Assembly: GCA_025933775.1 (NCBI GenBank)
Contig: JAICZH010000024.1
Span: 1 to 35,890 of the forward strand
DNA length: 35,890 nucleotides
From: Chitinophagaceae bacterium
GTDB lineage: Bacteria > Bacteroidota > Bacteroidia > Chitinophagales > Chitinophagaceae
Direction of reading: 5' to 3'
Shown here: positions 1 through 8,331 of the stretch, in pieces
Position numbering within the stretch: the stretch's first letter is position 1
How the letters are laid out: each line of letters opens with the position of its first letter
Notes under the pieces: model-generated
Told to the model about the DNA's origin: nothing
Seen by the model: only the letters and a program-made list of their open reading frames with translations
Databases searched by the model: none
Position numbers and translations under genes: made by a program

Positions 1-202
1 CTGCTTGCGTACCAGGGCGGGCTTCAAGATGTATATCGGGTTTTCTTATTCCAAGATCATTAAAAATTTTTTCTGACATGGCATAATCGTAATGCTGCCC
101 GGTATGTACAATAAATTCTTCATGAAAACCCTGAAGCGCTTTTGATAATGGAGCTAACTTAATAAACTGTGGCCTGGCGCCAACGATTGAAAAAATTTTC
201 AT
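1..202 (-). CDS. wecB: UDP-N-acetylglucosamine 2-epimerase, WecB-like (N-terminal part only)
   Basis: Minus-strand frame from ATG at 202 to the window edge gives 67 residues and no stop, so the gene continues to the left. It begins [20 protein letters not shown] and later reads [12 protein letters not shown], the N-terminal nucleotide-binding signature of the non-hydrolysing UDP-GlcNAc 2-epimerase family. That family interconverts UDP-GlcNAc and UDP-ManNAc in the cytoplasm. It differs from the fnlC copy at 18120, which has VVGTRPEIIRLSR. It lies 32 nt after the deacetylase gene and is probably co-transcribed with it. The family call is firm; the exact sugar product is inferred. Confidence 0.88.
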   Translation of the reverse strand, partial: MKIFSIVGARPQFIKLAPLSKALQGFHEEFIVHTGQHYDYAMSEKIFNDLGIRKPDIHLEARPGTQA

Positions 203-234
203 AATGGATTTGAATTAAACATTTGTTTAATTTT

Positions 235-1197
235 TTATTTAAGCTCAATTTTTTTAAGATCGGGAGATAAACTTTCTGCAAATTTTTGCATAGGAAGCAG
301 TTCAAAATTATCTTTTAATATTTTTATTGCCGTTTCAAAAATTTTTAATTTTCTTTCGCTTTTAATATTCATTCCAGGGAAAAAAGCAAGAGCAGGCACA
401 TGATCTTTTCCTATAAGATCGAGCGGATGTAATAAATAACTCGGCGATGTTTTTGTTATTTTACACATAAAGATGGAAAATCGTAAATACATTTTCATTA
501 GCCCTGTGGATATATTACTGATGTATAAAAGATAGCTCTGATGAAAAGGTATTTTAAACACAGGCATGGTGGTAACCGGAATTTCTAATAACGTATTTTT
601 ATTTTCAAATTTCCAGTTATACGGTTTAAGCGGGTAAAAACCTTCTTTGAATGAACCGAATAATTCTTTGCGGCTTTCTTTTTCTGCTTTTGAAAGTTTT
701 GAATTCCAAAAATAATATTGTCGCATCAGCGGCGAAATATAAGTTGGCAATATAGAAGCGTCAAAAATATAATTACGTTTTTTTAAAACCTGCAGCAAAT
801 CATTACTCCAGCTAAAGCCAGGGCCACGAAACATATTTGTTCGTGTACCCGTTGCCGTTAGTATTGCTTCTTCTGCGTTTATTATTTCTTCTTCTATTTT
901 TTCTTTCGAATACGTTTTAAGCCACGACTCGTGATGAAAAGAATGATTGCCTACTTCATGCCCGCGCGCTACAATGCTCCTTAATATTTGTTGGTTTTTT
1001 TCAATAGCAGCATCCTGCCCTACAATGAAAAAAGTTATTTTAACATCAAGCCTGTCCAGCGCATCTAATACAACAGGAATAAATACATCGAGGTAAGATG
1101 GAAACGTTTCCCAGCCTTCATCACCGTGAACTTTCATGTACGACCATTGATTATCCAGATCGAGCGAAATGCTTGCGGGTAATTTTTTCTTTTTCAT
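235..1197 (-). CDS. Polysaccharide deacetylase (NodB homology domain)
   Basis: 320 residues. An early acidic motif (SLDLDNQW, Asp13/Asp15), TFFIVG near 55-60, the zinc motif GHEVGNHSFHH at 79-89 (His85 and His89) and FRGPGFSW at 123-130 match the ordered motifs of CE4/NodB metal-dependent deacetylases. A C-terminal LLHPLDL supplies the usual late histidine. There is no signal peptide, so it probably acts in the cytoplasm, on a nucleotide-linked or lipid-linked sugar, rather than on exported polymer. It sits between a FAD oxidoreductase and a WecB-like epimerase, which suggests a tailoring step removing an N-acetyl or O-acetyl group. The substrate is not determinable from sequence. Confidence 0.9.
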   Translation of the reverse strand: MKKKKLPASISLDLDNQWSYMKVHGDEGWETFPSYLDVFIPVVLDALDRLDVKITFFIVGQDAAIEKNQQILRSIVARGHEVGNHSFHHESWLKTYSKEKIEEEIINAEEAILTATGTRTNMFRGPGFSWSNDLLQVLKKRNYIFDASILPTYISPLMRQYYFWNSKLSKAEKESRKELFGSFKEGFYPLKPYNWKFENKNTLLEIPVTTMPVFKIPFHQSYLLYISNISTGLMKMYLRFSIFMCKITKTSPSYLLHPLDLIGKDHVPALAFFPGMNIKSERKLKIFETAIKILKDNFELLPMQKFAESLSPDLKKIELK

Positions 1198-1217
1198 TTT
1201 TTTAAAATGCGATTTAG

Positions 1218-1340
1218 TGTTATGTTAAGTCTATTATAACATATACATTTTCCCACAAAGCCAACTAAGTTCACAAAGGGAAATTCTTAGTGGTCTTCAT
1301 GCCTTTGTGGGATATGCGCTAACTTACCGTTAACATAACA
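1218..1340. repeat. Nested inverted-repeat element between two genes
   Basis: The 143-nt gap is filled by concentric inverted repeats. The outermost is TGTTATGTTAA (1218-1228) against TTAACATAACA (1330-1340). Inside it TCCCACAAAG (1251-1260) pairs with CTTTGTGGGA (1303-1312). Inside that CCAACTAAG (1261-1269) pairs imperfectly with CTTAGTGG (1286-1293). The loop is TTCACAAAGGGAAATT. It looks like a REP- or MITE-type palindromic element rather than a terminator, because no T-run follows either arm. The outer repeat ends exactly at the stop codon of the FAD oxidoreductase gene. Confidence 0.7.
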
Positions 1341-2648
1341 TTAGTTTAATATCTCTTCCAACTTTGTTTCCGCTACTTTCACCGTTTCATTTACATTCAA
1401 CGTTCCATCTTTAATGTGTGAAGTATTTACAATATAAACATGCGGCATAGAAGTTTTCACTCCTTGCAACATTTCTGAATAGTCAAGCTTGGCCACAGTA
1501 ATTACATGTTTTGCGCGGGCTACTCCTGCAAATTTTATATTATCATCAGTAAGCCAGGGATACATTTTTTTAAAATTATTTATAAAATATTTTTTGATTG
1601 CTTCATCTGGTTCATTGAAAAGCGGATCTTTATCAACAACATATTTGGGAAGATACACTAATGATTTTCCGCCAAGATATTTTTTATTAACCAGCGCAGA
1701 CATTTCGATAATACCGGTAAATGGAATTTCAGAATCGGTAATATTAGTTATATAAAAATTACTGATCGGCTTATCGAGCAATACTGCAACGCATATAACG
1801 CCGAGGTATTCAATATTATTGAGCCTGTTTATTTCTGCTGCAGAAAGCGAAGTGCATAATTTTGCAGCAATGGAAGCGGGAAGCGTTACAATCACTTCAT
1901 CAAATTGTTCGCATAAGCCATTTGTAAAATTAATTTGTGGTTTATTATTGTTAGAAGAGATTACTTCTTTGGCTGTATAATTTGTTTTAATTATTACTCC
2001 TTCATCTATCAATGTTTTTTTAAATGATTGGATAACAGTTTTATACCCGCCGATTACAAATCCAAACATTTCTTTTTTAAGCCCGCTTCTTCTTGCTCCA
2101 TACAATCTTTGAATTGTTGCCCAAATAAAAACTGCTGAAGTTTTTTTATAACTCTCGCCCAATTTTGCGCGCAATAAAGGCAACCATATTTTATTGTAAG
2201 TATTATTGCCGCTCCATTTCTTCAGCCATTGAGTAACGGGAATTTTTTCTAACTTTTTCCAATTCTTTATTTTTGAAGCAACTATTATTGTAAGTCCGAG
2301 ACGAAATTTATCAATAAGATTTAGCGTAGGAAATTTTAAAAATTCTATCGTATCCGACATGGAATATAACTTTCCATTTATATAAAAACCGGTTTTGGTT
2401 TCTACCCATTCTATTTTATCATCGAGGCCTATATCTTTTAAAATATTTCTTGTTCTGAAATCGGAAAGAAGAATTACGTGATAAAATTTATCCCACTCTA
2501 CATCATCCATTTTCCATGAGCTTACAAGACCTCCCACTTCGGGAGCCGATTCAAATATGGTTGCTTTATGGCCTGCCTGAGATAAGCGATGGGCAAGCGT
2601 CATGCCCATAATGCCACCGCCTATTATTCCCCAATTCCTTGATGCCAT
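1341..2648 (-). CDS. FAD/NAD(P)-dependent oxidoreductase (amine oxidase / protoporphyrinogen oxidase-like)
   Basis: 435 residues. The N-terminus GIIGGGIMGMTLAHRL (7-22) is a Rossmann dinucleotide-binding loop, followed by the FAD-ribose acidic residue Glu33 in IFESAPEVGGL. The length and overall pattern fit the flavin amine oxidase / HemG-like superfamily, members of which recur in O-antigen and capsule loci as sugar-modifying oxidoreductases. There is no signal peptide or obvious membrane span. The 26-nt gap to the SDR gene upstream suggests co-transcription. I cannot assign a substrate; oxidation of a nucleotide sugar or a mutase-like role is possible. Confidence 0.8.
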   Translation of the reverse strand: MASRNWGIIGGGIMGMTLAHRLSQAGHKATIFESAPEVGGLVSSWKMDDVEWDKFYHVILLSDFRTRNILKDIGLDDKIEWVETKTGFYINGKLYSMSDTIEFLKFPTLNLIDKFRLGLTIIVASKIKNWKKLEKIPVTQWLKKWSGNNTYNKIWLPLLRAKLGESYKKTSAVFIWATIQRLYGARRSGLKKEMFGFVIGGYKTVIQSFKKTLIDEGVIIKTNYTAKEVISSNNNKPQINFTNGLCEQFDEVIVTLPASIAAKLCTSLSAAEINRLNNIEYLGVICVAVLLDKPISNFYITNITDSEIPFTGIIEMSALVNKKYLGGKSLVYLPKYVVDKDPLFNEPDEAIKKYFINNFKKMYPWLTDDNIKFAGVARAKHVITVAKLDYSEMLQGVKTSMPHVYIVNTSHIKDGTLNVNETVKVAETKLEEILN

Positions 2649-2674
2649 TTATTTTTTTTCAATTTAAAAATATA

Positions 2675-3643
2675 TCAGGTAATGTATTTTTTTTGCCATT
2701 CAATAGCGGCTTTCAAACCTTTTTGTAAATCCCAGGTGGGTTGAAAATTAAGGGTGTTGCATAGTTTGGAAATATCCGGAACCCTTCTCATTACATCTTC
2801 ATAATTTCCAAAAGTAGCATAAGGAATATAATTAAGCATGGGCTCGGAATCCTTTCCATTTACCAGTTTCCAAATTAATATTGCCAGGTCTTTAATTGAT
2901 ATTTCACCACCTTCTTTACTTCCGGTATTAAAAATTTCATTATCCGATTTATTGTTTTCAATACAGGCAACCAGCGCCATTACTGTATCATCCACATAAG
3001 TAAATGTTCTGGTTTGCGATCCGTCTCCATGAATATCTATCGGAATTTTTTTATAGGCCTTTTCTATAAAAACAGATTGAGGCCCTCCCCACCAGGTAAG
3101 GTTTTGATGAGGACCGTATGATCCGAAAAATCGTGTAATCGTGTACGTTAGTCCGTATTCATCGTGGTTGGCAATTATATATTGTTCGCCATACATTTTA
3201 GAAAGCGCATACGCCCATCGTTTTACAGTAGTTGGCCCCATTACCAGATCTGATTTTTCAGAAAAGGGAATGTTTGGATTTTTGCCATACACATCGGATG
3301 TAGATGCAAAAATTATTTTGGATTTATCCTGAATACACTTTTGCACTACATTTCTTAGCATCAGATAATTTTCTTCAAGTGTTCTTAATGCATTGGTGTA
3401 ACGTGGTATTTTTTGCGAAGCAAGATGAACTACAATGTCGGCCTTTACTGTATTTAATATTAACGGATTGGCAATATCACCCATTATAAATTTAAAATTT
3501 GCATGGTTTTTTGCAAATTCAATATTGCGCATAAATCCATAATTAAGATTATCCACTCCAATAACGGTATGTCCTCTTTCAAGTAATCGCTCGGCCAGAT
3601 TGGAACCGATAAAACCAGCCACTCCCGTAATTAAAATTTCCAT
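2675..3643 (-). CDS. NAD-dependent epimerase/dehydratase (extended SDR)
   Basis: 322 residues. MEILITGVAGFIGSNLAERL carries the GxxGxxG NAD-binding loop (Gly7, Gly10, Gly13). The catalytic triad is visible as STS at 114-116 and Tyr145-x3-Lys149 in the motif YALSK. The length fits single-domain UDP-sugar epimerases or 4,6-dehydratases. The residues do not let me distinguish 4-epimerase from dehydratase activity. A 26-nt gap links it to the FAD enzyme, so the two may act consecutively on one nucleotide sugar. Upstream is a 185-nt AT-rich gap before the sugar transferase gene. Confidence 0.87.
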   Translation of the reverse strand: MEILITGVAGFIGSNLAERLLERGHTVIGVDNLNYGFMRNIEFAKNHANFKFIMGDIANPLILNTVKADIVVHLASQKIPRYTNALRTLEENYLMLRNVVQKCIQDKSKIIFASTSDVYGKNPNIPFSEKSDLVMGPTTVKRWAYALSKMYGEQYIIANHDEYGLTYTITRFFGSYGPHQNLTWWGGPQSVFIEKAYKKIPIDIHGDGSQTRTFTYVDDTVMALVACIENNKSDNEIFNTGSKEGGEISIKDLAILIWKLVNGKDSEPMLNYIPYATFGNYEDVMRRVPDISKLCNTLNFQPTWDLQKGLKAAIEWQKKYIT

Positions 3644-3828
3644 ATTTTATATTCGTTTAAAAAAAATTCTTTTTTGTACCAATTGGTTTTTTAAAGGAGA
3701 GCGAATCATTATTCGTTTTGGTAAAGTTTTTTTGAGTGTTTGGATCAAAAAAGAGAAACGTTTTTTAGTAAAATGTATTGTAATAAATTTTTTAATTCAT
3801 TATTATAGCTTGTATTTATATTTTTATT

Positions 3829-5220
3829 TTAAAAAGCATTTTCATCCCCTTTTAAAACATAATATATTGTCATAAAAAGAATTTGAATATCCAGCCACAG
3901 CGTCCAGTTTTCGAGATACCATAAATCTTTATCCACTCTCATTTGAATTTGTTCAGGATTGGTTATTTCTCCGCGATAGCCGTGTATTTGCGCCCAGCCG
4001 GTTATGCCGGGTTTTATAAACTGACGAACCATATAATCGTCCACCACCTGCGAATAATCAGATGTGTGCTTGAGCATGTGCGGCCTTGGGCCTATTAAAC
4101 TCATTTCGCCAATAAGCACATTAAAAAATTGCGGAACTTCATCGAGGCTGCTTTTTCTAATGAATTTTCCGATTTTTGTAACACGCATATCGTTTTGTGT
4201 GGCTTGCTTTAAATCGGCGTCTTTATTAAGTTTCATGCTTCTGAACTTTATACAATAAAACGATCGCTTATCTTTTCCCGTGCGCAATTGCTTAAAAAAT
4301 ACCGGCCAGCCGGATTCTATAAAAATTAATAGACCCAATAAAGGCACCAGCCATGAAAGAATTAAAATAATAACTAAAGCGCTTACAATAATATCCAGCG
4401 CTCTTTTTTTAATCCGGTTGCCTACATCATCAAGCGGCTCGCTGCGCAATGATAGTATGGGCAAATCGCCAAAATAATCTATATGAACTTCCCGGGTAAT
4501 AAATACTGACAGGTTGGGAACGATTTTAAACCGGATGCATTCTTTCTCGGCCTGGTACATGAGACTGTAAATGTCTTTGTTTTGCTCGGGCGTAATGGTA
4601 GAAAAAATTTCCTGCGCTCCTAATTCTTTTGCCACTTCCAGTGTGTCGCTAATGTCGGAGAGAACAGGATAATGTGATAGTTCATAAATATTCTCATTAT
4701 CTTCTATAAAGCCAATTAATCTTGTATTGATGCTGTCTTCTTCAAAATATTTTGCAAGCTTTTTAGCCGTATCGTTATACCCGAGTATGATTACTTTTTT
4801 AAGAAGGGAATGGCTGTGCCTGAAATAATTTTTTAAGCCCAAGTAAAGAAACCTGTTGATGAGCAGCCCGCATCCAAAACTAAGAATATTGAAAATAATA
4901 AAGCTGTGCGAAATTCTAAACTCATTTGAAAAATATAAATAAAATAAAATTAAAATAATCCAGAGAAGATAAACCTGTATGGTGCGTTTTGTAAAATATT
5001 CAAAATTCAATATTACTTTTTCGGTATAAGTTCTCAGAAAAAATGAAAGCAATATCCATATTGCATTTGCAATTCCCCAATATTGATTGTAAGCGCTGAG
5101 ATTATTGGAGAATGCCTGCCCATTAAAAAATATTTTACTAAAAAAGTATAATACATTTAATATTAAAAGGTCTAATATTACCAGCGATATTTGTAAATAA
5201 CGTTCAAACTGCCTGTTCAT
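3829..5220 (-). CDS. Undecaprenyl-phosphate sugar-1-phosphate transferase (WcaJ/WbaP type)
   Basis: 463 residues. The N-terminal half has several hydrophobic spans and a Rossmann-like cytoplasmic segment (KKVIILGYNDTAKKLAKYF). The C-terminal catalytic domain starts near 268 with RALDIIVSALVIILILSW and contains FFKQLRTGKD, CIKFRSM, SSLDEVPQFFNV and EMSLIGPRPH, the signature motifs of polyprenyl-phosphate hexose-1-phosphate transferases. It should load the first sugar phosphate onto undecaprenyl phosphate at the inner membrane and so start the repeat unit. It is the only such enzyme in the window, which supports one polymer per cluster. The sugar (glucose, galactose or other) is not readable from the motifs. 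Confidence 0.95.
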   Translation of the reverse strand: MNRQFERYLQISLVILDLLILNVLYFFSKIFFNGQAFSNNLSAYNQYWGIANAIWILLSFFLRTYTEKVILNFEYFTKRTIQVYLLWIILILFYLYFSNEFRISHSFIIFNILSFGCGLLINRFLYLGLKNYFRHSHSLLKKVIILGYNDTAKKLAKYFEEDSINTRLIGFIEDNENIYELSHYPVLSDISDTLEVAKELGAQEIFSTITPEQNKDIYSLMYQAEKECIRFKIVPNLSVFITREVHIDYFGDLPILSLRSEPLDDVGNRIKKRALDIIVSALVIILILSWLVPLLGLLIFIESGWPVFFKQLRTGKDKRSFYCIKFRSMKLNKDADLKQATQNDMRVTKIGKFIRKSSLDEVPQFFNVLIGEMSLIGPRPHMLKHTSDYSQVVDDYMVRQFIKPGITGWAQIHGYRGEITNPEQIQMRVDKDLWYLENWTLWLDIQILFMTIYYVLKGDENAF

Positions 5221-5302
5221 TTCAGGAAATATTTAAAAGTTATATTGTATTTTTTAAAAAATAATTCCATCTTTTTTTTTGAAATTTTTATTTTAAAAAA
5301 GT

Positions 5303-6181
5303 TTATTTAAAATTCAATTCGCCTTCTTTATCAAATTCTTTTATATAATTAACGGTTTGCGTAATATTAGCTTTTGAAGAAGCGCCAAACAAAATAGATT
5401 GAATGTTGGGCAATTCGCAAACATACTTTATTGCATCTTTAGCATTGATGGCTCCTCCTGCCAAAACCTGCATGGCTATTGCCCTTACGGTTTTTGTTTT
5501 TAAAACAGATTCATATAATTCTTTTCCGCCCGACATACGAAAGCCCGCAAGATTTATAGATGAACAAATAATTGGATTTTGAATTCCGGCTGCTTCCAGT
5601 TTTTCTAAAAGCATCGGCATATTCATGGTAATAAAACCTGCTTCGGCATTGTATTTTTTTTCAACATAAGAATGAAATGCTGTTAGAATATCCATCATCC
5701 CCAAACCTAAAAGTAAATCGGTAACTACATTTTGTAAAAAAATAACCGGGGTATTAATCCCTTTAAACATTTTCATTTCTGCATCAATTAATAATTCCAT
5801 AATGGAAACATAATCTTTCGACAAATAAGCAACGCCGCCTTTAAACAGAGAGCCAAAAAAATTTCCCGGCACATATTGTTTTAAAGTTCCTGCTATTCCC
5901 GATTCGGTAACGGCATTGGCATATTTATGTGCATAAGGCATGCAGGGAAATATTTTATAATTCGAATATCTATCAGGATTGGCTCTTATAAAATCGCAAA
6001 TGTTTGCAATACGATCGTGTGTGGTACACATGAATGTGTTGAGTCCTGCATCGCGTGCAATATCAAGCGTATTAATAATGGCTTCATCGTCTTTGAATCT
6101 TATAGATTGCGCTCTCGATTTTTCATCGCTGATGTGATTCACCGCAAAAAACTGATTGTCTCCAAAAAGTATTCTATCCAT
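5303..6181 (-). CDS. Aldo/keto reductase-like TIM-barrel protein of unknown function
   Basis: About 292 residues. I place the start at ATG 6181, giving MDRILFGDNQFFAVNH, because it lies 4 nt after the stop of the upstream Gfo/Idh gene; an in-frame ATG at 6202 would add seven residues and overlap that gene. The order of segments (early FGDNQFF, a DAGLNTF strand, a late AMQVLAGGAINAKDA segment and FGASSKANI near the end) resembles the barrel layout of aldo/keto reductases. The canonical Asp-Tyr-Lys-His tetrad is not obvious, so catalysis is uncertain. Tight coupling to the Gfo/Idh dehydrogenase suggests they act on the same sugar intermediate. Confidence 0.65.
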   Translation of the reverse strand: MDRILFGDNQFFAVNHISDEKSRAQSIRFKDDEAIINTLDIARDAGLNTFMCTTHDRIANICDFIRANPDRYSNYKIFPCMPYAHKYANAVTESGIAGTLKQYVPGNFFGSLFKGGVAYLSKDYVSIMELLIDAEMKMFKGINTPVIFLQNVVTDLLLGLGMMDILTAFHSYVEKKYNAEAGFITMNMPMLLEKLEAAGIQNPIICSSINLAGFRMSGGKELYESVLKTKTVRAIAMQVLAGGAINAKDAIKYVCELPNIQSILFGASSKANITQTVNYIKEFDKEGELNFK

Positions 6182-6185
6182 TTTT

Positions 6186-7202
6186 TTAATTCTGTTTTGC
6201 ATTATCCATAATCATTTCAATAACTCTGTCGGTATAAAGAGCTTGTTCAAATGTATTATAGGTTCCCTGCTTTTTATTTTTTACATTGTTTACAAAATAT
6301 TCAATCTGGGCGCTGTATTCTTCTCCGCGTAAATAATAATTTACGGGAATGGCAAAGTCGGTAATGTATTTTGTTGTCCAGCCTTTATCAAGATTTTCTG
6401 TTGAACTGGGTTCTTTCAAATATATTTTTATTTCTGTAGCATCGCAAACTATCTTTCCTTTTTTGCCTTGCACCGTTAATGAAGTTGACATTTTGCGATA
6501 AGTATCATCGCTCCAGTTTACGAGTAATACCCCGCTGATATTATTTTCAAGCGTTAATAAAGAATATACGGCATCATCTACACCAACCGAATAAATACTT
6601 TTTAGAAGCGTGCCATTTACGTGAACGGGCTTACCGATTATTTCCTGAATTAAATTAATAACATGCGCTGCATAATCTGAAGTGCAGCCGCCACCTTCAT
6701 CAGGATTAGAACGCCAGGTGTTTCCTTTTTCTTTTGTAACCACCGGCCCATAAGCCTCTCCGGTAAAATGAACTATATCGCCAATTACATTTTCTTTCAA
6801 CAACCGATGCAACTCTCTGAAAGTTCCTATAAAATGATTGTGATAACCTACCTGGTTAATAAGTGATTTACTCAATGCCAATTCAGTTAATTCAATTCCT
6901 TGTTGCGATGTAAGACTAAAAGGTTTTTCACAAAAGACGTGTATATTTTTTTCCAAAGCATATTTTACAATAGGGTAATGAAATTTAGTTGGCGTGGCAA
7001 CTAAAATAAAATCGAGCGGCTCTTTATCGAGCATTTTTATGTAATCGTTATAAGTATTTAATTTAGTATATTTTTTAAAAACGTCTAATACTAATGAAGA
7101 CGTATCGCAAATGGAAGTGAAGTGTACATCAGGGTTAGCTCCTACAATAGCAGCGTGCGATATTCCCATTTTTCCTAATCCTATAATTCCAGCTTTTAGC
7201 AT
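6186..7202 (-). CDS. Gfo/Idh/MocA-family sugar dehydrogenase
   Basis: 338 residues. MLKAGIIGLGKMGISHAAIV has the N-terminal NAD(P)-binding GxGxxG loop. CEKPFSLT at 91-98 holds the conserved Glu-Lys-Pro of the family, and GGGCTSDYAAHVINL near 170-185 has the usual glycine-rich segment with the Asp and His catalytic positions. Such enzymes oxidise or reduce ring hydroxyls of nucleotide sugars (for example 3-dehydrogenation before amination). No aminotransferase is seen nearby, so the product is unclear. It starts 5 nt after the upstream GT4 stop and runs into the AKR-like gene, so it is part of a tightly packed operon. Confidence 0.92.
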   Translation of the reverse strand: MLKAGIIGLGKMGISHAAIVGANPDVHFTSICDTSSLVLDVFKKYTKLNTYNDYIKMLDKEPLDFILVATPTKFHYPIVKYALEKNIHVFCEKPFSLTSQQGIELTELALSKSLINQVGYHNHFIGTFRELHRLLKENVIGDIVHFTGEAYGPVVTKEKGNTWRSNPDEGGGCTSDYAAHVINLIQEIIGKPVHVNGTLLKSIYSVGVDDAVYSLLTLENNISGVLLVNWSDDTYRKMSTSLTVQGKKGKIVCDATEIKIYLKEPSSTENLDKGWTTKYITDFAIPVNYYLRGEEYSAQIEYFVNNVKNKKQGTYNTFEQALYTDRVIEMIMDNAKQN

Positions 7203-7207
7203 ATTTT

Positions 7208-8329
7208 TTATTTGTCTTTTTTTAGCAGATCAATATATTGGTCGGTGATATTTTCCCAATTAAACCTTTGTGAAACGTCTTGCTTTCCGGCTTCAGCATT
7301 TTGTATAATTAATTCCCGGTTATTTAGTGCAAAATAAATCTTCTCTTGTAAAGATTGCGAATTACCCGATATAAAATGCAGTGCATTGGATTTGGTTATA
7401 AAAATATTTTCTTTTATATCAGAACAAATTAATGGAGTGCCCAGGGCCATTACAGTTAGTATTACAGGAGATAAGCCTTCAATAAGCGAAGGTTGAATAT
7501 ACAAATAAGCATTTTTAATTAAAATATTAGTATCGTTTCCATAAACATATCCCGGAAAAATGATGCGCTCGTTTGTTGTACTTTTTATTTTCATTTCATA
7601 TTCATCGGGATGGGGTGAGCCGCCAATGAGAACTAATTTTTTATTAGTTTGAATATTTTCAAAAGCTTCTATTAATATATGCAATCCTTTATCCGGAATA
7701 AATCTTCCTACAAAAAGAAAATATTCATTGGGCTGTAGTTTTAATTGATCAAGAATATTTATATTATCAGGCAAAGCGGCAACTTCTGAACCATACGGGA
7801 TGAAATCATACTTTCTTTTAAATTTTTTTTCAAAATATTCTTTGGTGTAAATATTATCAAATGCAATTCTGTTAGGAAAATATGCCGTGATGTAATTGGA
7901 TAAAATATAAAACAGTTTTGCATACCAACTCCATTTCTCTCTTTTCCAATCCATAGCAAACTGGCTTACTATTACTCTTTTCCCCGCCATGCGCAATAAA
8001 ACAGCCCAAATGCTATTGGCTCCGCTGTGCAAGTGTACCACATCGGCTGTATTATGAAAGATAACATGAAAAGTTGCTTTTGCAGAATGAACCAAAGTAT
8101 CGAAGCCGGGTTTATTTACTGTTTTAAAATATTTGAGCTGAATGTTTTTATATTCTGAACCCTGATCGTTTGTATCGCCGGGATAAAGCCTGCAATAAGC
8201 CACGAGCCGATGGCCGCGCTTTACAATTCTTGGATAAAGTTCAAATGCAAATTTGTCGGAACCGCCCGCTCCGGACTTTGGAGGAATTGAACGAAAACCG
8301 CCATAGGCTGCTATTCTTAATTTATCCAT
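7208..8329 (-). CDS. Glycosyltransferase, GT4-like
   Basis: 373 residues with the two-Rossmann GT-B layout: N-terminal FRSIPPKSGAGGSDKFAFEL glycine-rich loop, interdomain FLFVGRFIPDKGLHILIEA, and the donor-site segment EGLSPVILTVMALGTPLIC. In that segment the second glutamate of the usual E-x7-E pair is Thr, which is atypical. An isolated HLHSG motif near residue 98 fits the acceptor domain. No membrane span is evident, so it is a cytoplasmic or peripheral enzyme adding one sugar of the repeat unit. It is separated by 2 nt from the RmlD-like gene upstream. Donor and linkage cannot be told from sequence. Confidence 0.88.
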   Translation of the reverse strand: MDKLRIAAYGGFRSIPPKSGAGGSDKFAFELYPRIVKRGHRLVAYCRLYPGDTNDQGSEYKNIQLKYFKTVNKPGFDTLVHSAKATFHVIFHNTADVVHLHSGANSIWAVLLRMAGKRVIVSQFAMDWKREKWSWYAKLFYILSNYITAYFPNRIAFDNIYTKEYFEKKFKRKYDFIPYGSEVAALPDNINILDQLKLQPNEYFLFVGRFIPDKGLHILIEAFENIQTNKKLVLIGGSPHPDEYEMKIKSTTNERIIFPGYVYGNDTNILIKNAYLYIQPSLIEGLSPVILTVMALGTPLICSDIKENIFITKSNALHFISGNSQSLQEKIYFALNNRELIIQNAEAGKQDVSQRFNWENITDQYIDLLKKDK

Positions 8330-8331
8330 TA

